A stretch of DNA of 40,198 nt from a virus, in IMG/VR virus record IMGVR_UViG_3300030233_000279, positions 1 to 40,198 of that record; one strand, written 5' to 3'. The number at the start of each line of letters is the position of its first letter. Position 1 is the stretch's first letter. Below are positions 23,069-31,170 of this stretch, piece by piece. Below the pieces are notes generated by a model. The model saw only the letters and a program-made list of their open reading frames with translations. It was not told the DNA's origin and searched no databases. The position numbers and the translations under genes were made by a program.

Positions 23069-25364
23069 GCTTTCCAACCTTTTCGGCCTGTTGCCGCAAT
23101 TGAACGCCGGCGGAACCGCGGACGATAAGAACGTGTTTCGCGATCTTCCCGAAGATCCGCCGGAGGTCCTGACGCTGGAAGCGGAAGGCGACGTCGAATG
23201 GATCGAGGCCGCCGGCGAAGGGGAAGACGGCGAAGGCGAAACCGCGCCGAAGTTCGCCATGGTCGCGTACCGCGGCGGCAAGATGCGCCCGGCCGGATGG
23301 GGCGGCGACGTGGTCCTGGACCTGGCCGGCACGAAGATCGGCAAGGGGAAACGTCCCGCGCTTCTCTTCCACAACCACCGCCAACCGGTCGGCCACTTTG
23401 AAGAGAATGGGATCGTCAACGATGGGAAGACGATCAAGGCCGAAGGCGTTCTATCGGTCGAAAGCGAAGAGCAGCAACAAATCATTCAGTCGAGCCGCGC
23501 CGGCTTCCCTTGGAAGGCGTCGATCGGTGCCGCGCCCGATTGGTCGAAAGTCGAGTTCGTTGAGGCGGGCGATTCTCGCACGATCAACGGCAAATTGCAA
23601 CGCGGCCCCTTTACCTACGTGAAGGCCGCGCACGTCCACGAAGTTTCTTTTGTCACGATCGCCGGCGATGACACGTCAAGCGCGGCCGTGAATGCCACAC
23701 GATCCAGGGAGGGATCTAACGCGATGAATTTAGAACAATGGCTCGAGGCCAACGGCTGGGACATCGAAACGCTGACCGAGAAGCAGCTCAAGCCGCTGCG
23801 TGCCCAATGGAAAGCCGAATTGGAAGCGAGCGGCGACGGCGGCGAAACCGACGAAAATGACACGCCCGCGGGCAACGGCCGAGGCCTGAACGCCGGCGGC
23901 AACACCAACCAGAAACAGGAAGCCGGCGTGCCTTCGCTGGTCGAACAGCTGCGTGCGGAAGGCGCGGCCGAAGTCGAACGGCAAGGCCGGATCCGCGGCT
24001 TGTTTGCCAGCGCTCAACTTCCGGAAGATCGCCGCGGCGAATTGCACGCCCAAGCGATCCGCGAAGACTGGAACGCCGACAAGGTCGAGCTGGAGATCTT
24101 GCGAGCAAGCCGCGGCGACGTGGGCAACGGCGGCCAGGTGGCGATTCACTCGCGAAACAAGAACCTGACGGCCGGCGCGATCGAGGCGTCGATTTCCCAA
24201 TCGCTGGGCGTGCCGGAAGAGATCGCCGCCCGCGGGATCAGCGAGAAGGATATGAACGCCGCCAACGACGCGGCCAATCGCAACCTGAGCCTGCACGCCT
24301 TGATGGATATCGTCATTCTGCAGGCCCACGGCTACGGCTTCAGCGGCAACCGCAAATCCCGCGACTTCATCCGCGCGGCGGCCAGTGCCGACCGGATCCT
24401 GTGCGCCGATGGCTATACCAGCCTGAAGGCGTCCGGCAATACCACGATCAGCCTGACGGGGATCCTGGGCAACGTGGCCAACAAGTCGCTGATCACTGCC
24501 TTCGAATCGGTGGAAACGGTTTACCAGCTGCTTTGCCGATCGGCCAGCCATTCCGACTTCAAGGCGCATAGCCGTTACCGGTTGGATATCAACGGCGGCT
24601 ATCAGAAGGTCGGCCCGGATGGTCAGCTCAAGCACTCCAAAATGTCGGAAGCGGAGTACACCAACAAGCTGGAAACCTTCGGCACGATGCTGACCCTGAC
24701 CCGTCAGGACATGATCGACGACGACTTGGACGCTTTCGACCAGATCGCCAAGCAGTTGGGCATCATGGCCGGGACCGTGATGGAAGAGCAGTTCTGGATT
24801 CTCTTGCTGACCGATCCGAATTCGTTCTTCAGCGCTGGCAACGGCAACCTGACGCACGGCACTGACTACGCGCTATCGATCGACGGCCTGACCAAGGGCG
24901 AGGCCAAGTTCAGCGATCGCGTCAAGTCGGACGGTTCGCCGATTCTGATGAGTCCCAAAATCCTCTTGACCGGTAGCACGCTCAAGACCACGGCGAAGGA
25001 GCTGTACGACGAAACCAAGGTCAACGTATCGACCACGGCCAACAAGCAGCAATTCGCCAGCAATCCGCACGCGGGCAACTACACGCCGGTAGCTTCCAGC
25101 TACATGAACAACACGGCGATTCGCACGCGGGCCGGCAAGTCGATCACCGGCCAATCGTCGACCAAGTGGCTGCTTCTGGCAGATCCGAAGGTTCGGGCCG
25201 CGTTCGTCTGTGCGACTTTGAACGGCAACACCATGCCGACGATCGAGTCGGACGAGTCGGCGTTCAACACGCTGGGGATGCAGTGGCGCGGTTATCACGA
25301 CTTCGGCTTCGGCAACGAAGAACCCGAGGCCGTGATGGAATTCACCGGCGTCGCCGCGCCGTAA
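23055..25364 (+). CDS. fused prohead protease and major capsid protein
   Basis: With start ATG 23055 the protein has 769 residues. Residues 95-215 match the HK97-type prohead protease: PALLFHNHRQPVGHF carries the catalytic His and HVHEVSFVTIAGDDTSS the Ser (Ser198). A charged, low-complexity scaffold-like stretch (about 225-400) follows. The last 370 residues (GYTSLKASGNTTISLTGILGNVANKSLITAF..., KMSEAEYTNKLETFGTMLTLTRQDMIDDDL...) form the HK97-fold capsid protein. Processing by the protease is expected to release the mature capsid. No internal start with a good ribosome site was noted. Confidence 0.85.
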   Translation: MTTRKLSNLFGLLPQLNAGGTADDKNVFRDLPEDPPEVLTLEAEGDVEWIEAAGEGEDGEGETAPKFAMVAYRGGKMRPAGWGGDVVLDLAGTKIGKGKRPALLFHNHRQPVGHFEENGIVNDGKTIKAEGVLSVESEEQQQIIQSSRAGFPWKASIGAAPDWSKVEFVEAGDSRTINGKLQRGPFTYVKAAHVHEVSFVTIAGDDTSSAAVNATRSREGSNAMNLEQWLEANGWDIETLTEKQLKPLRAQWKAELEASGDGGETDENDTPAGNGRGLNAGGNTNQKQEAGVPSLVEQLRAEGAAEVERQGRIRGLFASAQLPEDRRGELHAQAIREDWNADKVELEILRASRGDVGNGGQVAIHSRNKNLTAGAIEASISQSLGVPEEIAARGISEKDMNAANDAANRNLSLHALMDIVILQAHGYGFSGNRKSRDFIRAAASADRILCADGYTSLKASGNTTISLTGILGNVANKSLITAFESVETVYQLLCRSASHSDFKAHSRYRLDINGGYQKVGPDGQLKHSKMSEAEYTNKLETFGTMLTLTRQDMIDDDLDAFDQIAKQLGIMAGTVMEEQFWILLLTDPNSFFSAGNGNLTHGTDYALSIDGLTKGEAKFSDRVKSDGSPILMSPKILLTGSTLKTTAKELYDETKVNVSTTANKQQFASNPHAGNYTPVASSYMNNTAIRTRAGKSITGQSSTKWLLLADPKVRAAFVCATLNGNTMPTIESDESAFNTLGMQWRGYHDFGFGNEEPEAVMEFTGVAAP

Positions 25365-25371
25365 TTGGGTG

Positions 25372-25440
25372 CAACGCTACCGCGTCGGCTGACATTGCCG
25401 AGCGGACGATAAACCGAGGCCGCGGCCTGGCCGCCGCGGC
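25372..25440 (+). repeat. late intergenic element with alternative hairpin
   Basis: Box 1 CAACGCTACCGCGTCGG is at 25372-25388. At the position of the usual palindrome there is instead GCCGCGGC-CTGGCC-GCCGCGGC (25419-25440). The next gene starts 51 bases later. Confidence 0.8.
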
Positions 25441-25491
25441 TTCCACTTCAACCAACCAAGCAAACGCAAATCGATAAGCGAGATTGAAACC

Positions 25492-25845
25492 ATGGATGCG
25501 ACTTTTGTACACGGCGACCCGTTGATGGTCGATCACACGCCAGGTTCGGCCGTTTCCGCGGGCGACGTGGTTGTCCTGGCCGACACGGTTCGAATTGCCC
25601 ACCGCGACATTGCGGCCAATGAGCTGGGCGCGTTGGCGGCCGAAGGGGGCGTCTACGAAGTTCCCAAGGCGGCCGGCGGATCCACCGCGATCGCCGACGG
25701 CAAGAAGGTCTATTGGGACGCCGGCAACAGCGTGATCACCGCGACCGCGTCGACCCACAAGGTAATCGGCGAAACCGTTGGCGCTTCGCTGGACGCGGAC
25801 ACGACCCAGCGAATCATCCACAAGCCGGGACCGGCCGAGGCCTAA
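25492..25845 (+). CDS. DUF2190 capsid decoration protein
   Basis: The 117-residue protein has the compact all-beta pattern of DUF2190/head-decoration proteins: MVDHTPGSAVSAGDVVVLADTVRIAHRDIAANELGALAAEGGVYEVPKA and GKKVYWDAGNSVIT, then IGETVGASLDADTTQRI. It sits directly after the capsid gene, as usual. It likely stabilises the capsid surface. Confidence 0.85.
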   Translation: MDATFVHGDPLMVDHTPGSAVSAGDVVVLADTVRIAHRDIAANELGALAAEGGVYEVPKAAGGSTAIADGKKVYWDAGNSVITATASTHKVIGETVGASLDADTTQRIIHKPGPAEA

Positions 25846-25863
25846 TCCGAGGCAAGAGGGGCG

Positions 25864-25880
25864 CAGCGCGTTCGCGTCGG
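25864..25880 (+). repeat. late intergenic element, degenerate box 1
   Basis: CAGCGCGTTCGCGTCGG at 25864-25880 matches box 1 with several changes in the middle. No matching palindrome is visible before the GTG start at 25934. Confidence 0.5.
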
Positions 25881-25933
25881 TTTGGGGGATGGCCGGCGCG
25901 GCGCGTTGATTTTGAAGCAAGGGGAACGATTCG

Positions 25934-26317
25934 GTGGGCTACTTCGATAACGCGATTAAGTGGGCACGCGACCAGATCCACGCGGCCGCGCCGGTCTACG
26001 TCGTGTATCGAACCGATAGCGATAGCCTGCCCATGACCGCCACCAAAGGGGCCTCCGACTTCCAATCCGAAGCGGGCGACGAATACGCCAGCGAAGAACA
26101 CACGATCGACTTCCTGGTCGATCCGTCGGACCTGGTCGCGGCTTCCACCCAGTTCAAGCCGAAGGCAGGCCACGAAATTGACGAGCTGGACGGCGAAGGG
26201 GGCAACGTGGTCGCGACGTATCGGATCACGGCGCTGCCAGGCGTTCCGCCTTGGGCCTGGTCGGGACAATCGCGGGCAATGATGCGGATCCATACAAGGC
26301 AGATCGGTGATGAGTAA
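25934..26317 (+). CDS. putative head-tail connector protein
   Basis: The 127-residue protein starts at GTG 25934 after AAGGGGAAC. It has a beta-rich body (APVYVVYRTDSDSLPMTATKGASDFQ, GNVVATYRITALPG). The position after the decoration gene and before the tail tube suggests a stopper or head-closure protein. The family is not recognised by motif. Confidence 0.6.
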   Translation: MGYFDNAIKWARDQIHAAAPVYVVYRTDSDSLPMTATKGASDFQSEAGDEYASEEHTIDFLVDPSDLVAASTQFKPKAGHEIDELDGEGGNVVATYRITALPGVPPWAWSGQSRAMMRIHTRQIGDE

Positions 26318-26780
26318 CAACGGACCCGCGGTCGACCTGGCCGACGGCCTGGCGTGCAAACTTACCGACCTGGGATTCGCGGCGACGCGATCGCATTACC
26401 CGATCATTCGCACCGACGACGTGGAAAGCGTGAAGATCTTCGTGATCCCCGGCGGCAACAAGGCGGAGATCAAAACACGGACCACCAACGCCCACGACGT
26501 GGTCGCCGCGATCATGGTGGTTAAAAACCTGAAGAACCCCGAAGACGCCAGCGAATTCGACGGCGTCGCCCAAACGGTCGAAGCGATCAAGCGGCTATGG
26601 GAAAACCCCCATCAAACCGAATCGCTAGGCGAGAACGCGGGAGCATTGAGGCACGCCCCGATCGACGGCCTGACGTGGAAGGGGCAGATCCGAAACGAGC
26701 CGCTATTTGAGCAAGAGAAGCTTTACGAACACAACCAGCTGGTGAGCATTATCCAGCTGACCTATCACGGCACCAGGTAA
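26310..26780 (+). CDS. putative tail terminator / head-tail joining protein
   Basis: The 156-residue protein starts at ATG 26310 (GTG 26307 is equally possible), overlapping the previous gene. It has VDLADGLACKLTDLGF, VKIFVIPGGNKAEIKTRT and a C-terminal LYEHNQLVSIIQLTYHGTR strand typical of tail terminators. Its place immediately before the tail tube supports this. Moderate certainty. Confidence 0.55.
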   Translation: MSNNGPAVDLADGLACKLTDLGFAATRSHYPIIRTDDVESVKIFVIPGGNKAEIKTRTTNAHDVVAAIMVVKNLKNPEDASEFDGVAQTVEAIKRLWENPHQTESLGENAGALRHAPIDGLTWKGQIRNEPLFEQEKLYEHNQLVSIIQLTYHGTR

Positions 26781-26783
26781 ACG

Positions 26784-26868
26784 CAACGCTACCGCGTCGG
26801 CTTCGATAGCCTAGCGATAACTAACAAATTGGCGAGGGATCGCCGCACCAAAAAAGGGAGGGAACCCG
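26784..26868 (+). repeat. late intergenic element with compensatory palindrome
   Basis: Box 1 CAACGCTACCGCGTCGG is at 26784-26800. The palindrome is GGCGA-GGGA-TCGCC (26831-26844), where the inner G-C pair of the other copies is an A-T pair on both sides. ACCAAAAAAGGGAGGG then gives the ribosome site for ATG 26869. Confidence 0.85.
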
Positions 26869-27348
26869 ATGACTTTCGAACGCGATAGCGTCCTGGGGAA
26901 GGACTGCTATTTATTCTACAACACCGGCACGCACGACACGCCCGTCTGGGTCGAGATCGAGCGAGCCATGGACGTCGACGTAACGCCTTTCAGCAAAGGG
27001 AAGGCAGAACAGAAAACCCGCGGTTCCAAGTTCAATTACAAACGCGGCACTTTTATCGAGATGGGCGTCTCGTTCGGCTACGACTACGCACCAGGCGGCG
27101 ACGACGACGTTTTCGCGGCCTTGCTCGATTCCATGCTAAACAGCACGCCGATCGAGTTCTGGGCGGCCGACGGACCGGCGGCCACGGTCGGCACGGCCGG
27201 CCCGCGGATGGTCTGCGAAGTCTTCGAATGCCCGATGGGGCAAAAGCTGGAAGAAACCGGCAAGTTCGATATCGCCGCGGAGATCACACGCGTTACCGAA
27301 GGGGGCAGCGTGGTCGAGCCGGACTGGTACGAAGTTCCCGCGGCTTAA
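26869..27348 (+). CDS. major tail (tube) protein
   Basis: The 159-residue protein (GKDCYLFYNTGTHDTPVWVEIERAMDVDV, KFNYKRGTFIEMGVSFGYDY, MLNSTPIEFWAADGP) has the beta pattern of siphovirus tail tube proteins, with the typical opening about a prefix strand followed by VxIxxxxDV. Its position between the tail terminator and the chaperones agrees. It would polymerise around the tape measure. Confidence 0.7.
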   Translation: MTFERDSVLGKDCYLFYNTGTHDTPVWVEIERAMDVDVTPFSKGKAEQKTRGSKFNYKRGTFIEMGVSFGYDYAPGGDDDVFAALLDSMLNSTPIEFWAADGPAATVGTAGPRMVCEVFECPMGQKLEETGKFDIAAEITRVTEGGSVVEPDWYEVPAA

Positions 27349-27423
27349 TCGATCGACCTGGTCGAACCGCACCGCACAACAACCCGTTTTTTTTGAATCT
27401 CTAACCTTTGAGGAATTGAAACC

Positions 27424-27588
27424 GTGAACGCTGAAGAACAAAAAGTCCTGGCCGTTTTGACCGAAGCCACCAAGGATCTGAAGGAAAAGCAGCTGGTCAC
27501 CATCCAAGCCGGCGACGTGCAGACGATCTGCCGCCTGGCCGCCAAGGCCAACACGTCGACCACGCCTGGCAAGACTGGCGACAAGTAA
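27424..27588 (+). CDS. 54-residue hypothetical tail-region protein
   Basis: GTG 27424 follows GAGGAATTG. The product is one helix (NAEEQKVLAVLTEATKDLKEKQLVTIQAGDVQTICRLAAKA) with a Thr/Lys-rich tail. It is too short for most searches. Its place between tube and chaperone suggests a tail assembly role. Confidence 0.55.
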   Translation: MNAEEQKVLAVLTEATKDLKEKQLVTIQAGDVQTICRLAAKANTSTTPGKTGDK

Positions 27589-27599
27589 ACCATTAAAGG

Positions 27600-27635
27600 G
27601 GCCTCGCCGCCGGCCACCACGGCCCGCGGCAGGCC
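27600..27635 (+). other. hairpin between small gene and tail chaperone
   Basis: GGCCT (27600-27604) and AGGCC (27631-27635), with an inner GCCGC/GCGGC and GGCC/GGCC, form a strong imperfect stem. No T-run follows. Confidence 0.5.
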
Positions 27636-27672
27636 TTCCCCGCTTCCAATCATCCACCACAAGCCATAGGGA

Positions 27673-27689
27673 CCGGCGCGGTAGCGTCG
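27673..27689 (-). repeat. late intergenic element, inverted box 1
   Basis: CCGGCGCGGTAGCGTCG is the reverse complement of box 1 with two differences. It ends one base before ATG 27691 and is the only copy in the opposite orientation. Confidence 0.65.
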
Positions 27690-27690
27690 C

Positions 27691-28224
27691 ATGAAAATGA
27701 ACGAAGCAGCAACCGACGCTTTGCCGTCGACGCAATTCGAGGATAGCAAGGGCCGCAAGTGGGATGCGACGGTCGACGCGCCCACGGTGAAGGAGATCCG
27801 CAACGTGTTGAAGATCGACCTGCTGGATCTGCTGGACGGCAAAACCGATTCCCTGCGGAAGCTGATCGACGATCCGATCACGCTGGTCGACGCGCTTTAC
27901 CTGGTCTGCCGCGAACAGTGCCGGGAGAAGTCGATCGACGATATCGAGTTCGGCCGCGGCCTGTACGGCGACGGGATCGACAACGCGGTCGACGCTTTCC
28001 TCGTGGGGCTGGCTTATTTTTTCCCGAAGGGCCGTCGCGCGATCGTGCTGGGCGTGATTCGGAAAATGAACGAATCACTGGACCGCGTCACGACCAAAGC
28101 GCTGGCGGCCTTGGAGGATCAGAGATTGATCGACGCGATCGATCGGGAGACGGACCAAGCGGTCGAAACGTGGCTAACCGAAGTCGAGAGCCGCGGGACT
28201 GGTGGAAAATCCTCTACCAGTTAG
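27691..28224 (+). CDS. tail assembly chaperone (G-type product)
   Basis: The 177-residue protein contains TVKEIRNVLKIDLLDLLDGKTDSLRKLIDDPITLVDALYLVCREQ and VDAFLVGLAYFFPKGRRAIVLGVI, helical as in tail chaperones of siphoviruses. Its gene position (after tube, before tape measure) is diagnostic. Near the stop, GGA AAA TCC (28204-28212) offers a -1 slip on four A residues, leading to the downstream frame. A canonical T TTT TTC slip site also lies at about 28016-28022. Confidence 0.75.
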   Translation: MKMNEAATDALPSTQFEDSKGRKWDATVDAPTVKEIRNVLKIDLLDLLDGKTDSLRKLIDDPITLVDALYLVCREQCREKSIDDIEFGRGLYGDGIDNAVDAFLVGLAYFFPKGRRAIVLGVIRKMNESLDRVTTKALAALEDQRLIDAIDRETDQAVETWLTEVESRGTGGKSSTS

Positions 28225-28520
28225 CGGCCGTTTGCCAGGTAGATCCGGACCGCCGCGGGCGAACGCTTCGCGAGCTGGTTTGGATGAGCAACTACCGCGG
28301 CAAGCACGAATGGCAACAGACCGCCTTGCTGGCTTCGATCCTGATCAACGCGAACCGGGACCCGAAGAAACAGCGGAAGCCGGTCGACCCCGATGATCTC
28401 AATCCCTACGTGGAAGACAAGCCCCGACGACGCGACGGCGTCCGCGTTTGCAAAGGCAACCGGGCGATCCTGAAGAAGCTGTTTAGCAAGAAGGGCGGCA
28501 ATGTCATCGGCGCGACTTAG
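28209..28520 (+). CDS. frameshift extension of the tail chaperone (T part of GT)
   Basis: After a -1 shift at 28209 the frame reads ILYQLAAVCQVDPDRRGRTLREL, then VWMSNYRGKHEWQQTALLASI, and stops at 28520. With the first 173 residues this gives a fusion of about 276 residues. There is no ribosome site or good start for the second part alone. The LREL.WM pattern resembles C-terminal parts of tail chaperones. It overlaps the next gene by 20 bases. Confidence 0.65.
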   Translation: MLYQLAAVCQVDPDRRGRTLRELVWMSNYRGKHEWQQTALLASILINANRDPKKQRKPVDPDDLNPYVEDKPRRRDGVRVCKGNRAILKKLFSKKGGNVIGAT

Positions 28521-29046
28521 CTTCAACGTCGGGATGCGAATGAAGCAGATGTTCTTCGATCGGCCGGCCGTTTATCGGTCGATCGAGCCGGGCAAGCTGC
28601 GAGTACTTCGCACGCACGCGGGCAAAATCCGCAAGACGGCTCGGCGTTCGATGAAACGCGTATCGAAGGCGGCCAGGAAAAAGGCGACCAGGTTGCGGGC
28701 CGAAGCGATGCAGCGGGGCGATCGTGTCTTCCGCGATCCCACGGTAAGCAAGCCAGGACAGCCCCCCAAGATCCACACCGAAGGAGACTTTAACCCCAAG
28801 AAGATTTTATTCGGTTACGACACCAGCTCGGATAGCGTCGTTGTCGGGCCGGTCCGGACGAATTCGCGACACAACGCGGTCGAGTCGTTGGAGCATGGCG
28901 GCAACGTACCGATTTACATGGGCCGGCGACGAAAGCGGAAGCTGATCAAAACGGTCTACATTCGGGCGCGGCCGTTCATGCGACCAGCGGAAGAGAAGAT
29001 GCGGCCAGAATTTGAAGCGGAGTGGGCCGAAATTCAGCAAGTTTAG
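28501..29046 (+). CDS. HK97 gp10-like tail / head-tail protein
   Basis: The 181-residue protein starts at ATG 28501 after AGAAGGGCGG. The N-terminal half is basic. The C-terminal half has VSKPGQPPKIHTEGDFNPKKILFGYDTSSDSVVVGPV and HNAVESLEHGG, the signature of HK97 gp10-like proteins. In many phages this gene comes before the tube; here it lies after the chaperones. Confidence 0.65.
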   Translation: MSSARLSFNVGMRMKQMFFDRPAVYRSIEPGKLRVLRTHAGKIRKTARRSMKRVSKAARKKATRLRAEAMQRGDRVFRDPTVSKPGQPPKIHTEGDFNPKKILFGYDTSSDSVVVGPVRTNSRHNAVESLEHGGNVPIYMGRRRKRKLIKTVYIRARPFMRPAEEKMRPEFEAEWAEIQQV

Positions 29047-29049
29047 TGC

Positions 29050-29121
29050 GAGCGCTACCGCGTCGGTTTCGATTGAGCGCGAGACGGTAGGAGAGGAAGA
29101 GGCGAAGGATCGCCACGCGTA
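29050..29121 (+). repeat. late intergenic element, first of tandem pair
   Basis: Box 1 GAGCGCTACCGCGTCGG is at 29050-29066. The palindrome GGCGA-AGGA-TCGCC (29101-29114) again carries the compensatory A-T pair, and its loop is a GGA. Confidence 0.8.
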
Positions 29122-29124
29122 GAG

Positions 29125-29197
29125 CAACGCTGCCCCCGCGTTGTTTTGCCTGGTACACGGATGGATAGGAGGCAGGCGGGTCACCGCCTCATAAAAA
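29125..29197 (+). repeat. late intergenic element, second of tandem pair
   Basis: A degenerate box 1 (CAACGCTGCCCCCGCGTTG) is at 29125-29143. AGGCGG-GTCA-CCGCCT is at 29174-29189, followed by CATAAAAA and ATG 29198. Confidence 0.75.
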
Positions 29198-31165
29198 ATG
29201 GCAACCGGGGGAGTCAGAGCGGGCGCGGCCTTTATCGAGCTGTACGTTAAGAACGGCATGGAGAAGGGCCTGCGCAAAGCACGCGCGAAGCTGCAGGCGT
29301 TTTCGGGTAGCGTCCAAAACATGGGCCGCAACCTGACCGGCCTTGCAGCGGTTGGCGCGGCACCTCTGGCAATGGCGGCCGCGACCTATGCCAACTTTGC
29401 CGACAAGATGGCGGAGGTCCGCGCGGTAACGGGCGCGACCGAGCGGCAGTTCGGCCAGTTGGAAGGCAAGGCGCGGGAGCTGGGGGCAACTACCAGCTAT
29501 TCGGCCAGCCAAGTCGCCGAAGCGATGAAGTTTCTAGGGATGGCCGGTTTCAACCCTGACCAGATCATGGCAGGGATTCCGGCCGTGTTGAACCTGGCTC
29601 GAGCTGGTGCGACCGACCTGGCCACGGCTGCCGACATCGCGTCCGACGTCGGTTCGGCCTTCGGCCTTACGGCGGAAGATCTGGGACACGTCGCCGACGT
29701 GATGGCCGTAACGGCTTCGAGCGCCAACACCTCTATCGAAATGATGGGGGAAACCTTGAAGTATGCCGCGCCGTTGGCGAAGGCGGCCGGCCAGTCGATC
29801 GAGGACACGGCCGCGGCGATCGGCGTGCTGGGCAACAACGGTATCAAGGCGTCCATGGCCGGTACCGACATGGCTGAAATTATGAAGTCAATCGGCAGCA
29901 AGTCGGTCAAAGGGATCGAGGCGATCGGCGTTAAGACCAGCGACGCGGAAGGCAACGTTCGCAACCTGTTGGACGTGATGAAGGATATCGGAGCGGCTAC
30001 CGCGGGAATGGGCCAATCCGATCGCCTGGCGTTCTTCGAGGCCAACTTCGGCCGCGCTGCCAAGTCGGCCTTGATCCTGTCCGATTCCGGTACTTCATTG
30101 GATCAGCTACGCGACAAGATCGGGGACGCCGACGGGGCCGCGGCGAAGATGGCCGAAACGATGGACGACAACCTGGGGGGCGCGTTCCGCCGGTTTATGT
30201 CCGCGTTCGAAGGCGTGCAAATCTCCATCGGCAAGGCCTTGGAAGGGCCATTAAAAGGTATCGTTGATTGGGGCGGCCAGGCCTTGGCGTCGATCGGTCA
30301 ATTTATCGAAGCCAACCCGTTACTCGTGGCATCGTTTGCGGCGATCATCGCGATCGCAGGCGCGGCCGGCGTCGGCTTGCTGGGCTTGGCGGTCGTTATG
30401 AATATCGTGGCCGGAGCGATCACCGGAATTATCACCATGCTGGGTGCGCTTGCTACGGTGATCACCTTCCTGGCTTCCCCCTTGGGCCTGGCGATCGTGC
30501 TGATCGGTGCGCTGGTCGCGGTGATTGGCGGATGGATCGCGGCGATCGGTTACGCGACCGGGTTTTGGAGCTGGGCAGCTGCCAAGATCGGCGAAGCCTT
30601 TCGCTACTTGTGGGACACGCTAGGACCGATCTTCCAAGGCCTGCAATCTGCCATGATGTCGGGGAAGTGGAAGCTTGCCGCCCAAATCTTGTGGGCCGGT
30701 ATCAAGATTGCCTTTGCCGAGTCGATGGCCTTCCTGTTGCGATCGGTCGAAACGTGGGCCAGCCAGGTTAGCGAAGTGATTGGCCAACTGGTCGATAGCT
30801 ATGCGCTCAATTTCAAGCTGGATTCCAAGTTCGCGCAGCTGGAATTGAAACGGCTTCTCAAGGAAGCCGCGGACCTGGAAAAGCAAAAGCAACAAGAGGA
30901 AGCCAGCGACGACGATTCCGTTTTGCCTGGGCAAACTTCGCCGGACTTCGACATTCCGAAAGTGCCGGATCTAGAAGATATCGGCGGGCAGGTCGCGAAG
31001 GCCTGGGAGCTGGCCGTCGGTACCTCTAACAGCTTCGCGGTCGATCGGATCGGCACGCAGGCCGCACCGCTGGAACGCGTCGAAAACCAGCTGCAGGAAG
31101 CCAACACCAAACTAAGCACGTTAGTCGAACAAGGCGAAGACGCCGGCGATGAATTCGGGGAATAA
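29198..31165 (+). CDS. tail tape measure protein
   Basis: The 655-residue protein starts at ATG 29198. Residues 70-300 carry the TP901 tape-measure core (ARELGATTSYSASQVAEAMKFLGMAGF..., AADIASDVGSAFGL, MMGETLKYAAPLAKAAGQSIEDTAAAIGVLGNNGIKASMAG). Residues 370-460 are strongly hydrophobic (several potential membrane helices), as in proteins that enter the host envelope during DNA entry. The C-terminal quarter is a charged helix with a Gln-rich segment. It sets tail length; by size the tail would be of about 100 nm. Confidence 0.9.
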   Translation: MATGGVRAGAAFIELYVKNGMEKGLRKARAKLQAFSGSVQNMGRNLTGLAAVGAAPLAMAAATYANFADKMAEVRAVTGATERQFGQLEGKARELGATTSYSASQVAEAMKFLGMAGFNPDQIMAGIPAVLNLARAGATDLATAADIASDVGSAFGLTAEDLGHVADVMAVTASSANTSIEMMGETLKYAAPLAKAAGQSIEDTAAAIGVLGNNGIKASMAGTDMAEIMKSIGSKSVKGIEAIGVKTSDAEGNVRNLLDVMKDIGAATAGMGQSDRLAFFEANFGRAAKSALILSDSGTSLDQLRDKIGDADGAAAKMAETMDDNLGGAFRRFMSAFEGVQISIGKALEGPLKGIVDWGGQALASIGQFIEANPLLVASFAAIIAIAGAAGVGLLGLAVVMNIVAGAITGIITMLGALATVITFLASPLGLAIVLIGALVAVIGGWIAAIGYATGFWSWAAAKIGEAFRYLWDTLGPIFQGLQSAMMSGKWKLAAQILWAGIKIAFAESMAFLLRSVETWASQVSEVIGQLVDSYALNFKLDSKFAQLELKRLLKEAADLEKQKQQEEASDDDSVLPGQTSPDFDIPKVPDLEDIGGQVAKAWELAVGTSNSFAVDRIGTQAAPLERVENQLQEANTKLSTLVEQGEDAGDEFGE

Positions 31166-31170
31166 GCAGG

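Noticed and set aside
23730-24857. 375-residue frame on the minus strand across the capsid gene
   Set aside because: GC-rich antisense shadow (Val/Gly/Arg-rich) of a clear capsid gene; no ribosome site or homology pattern.
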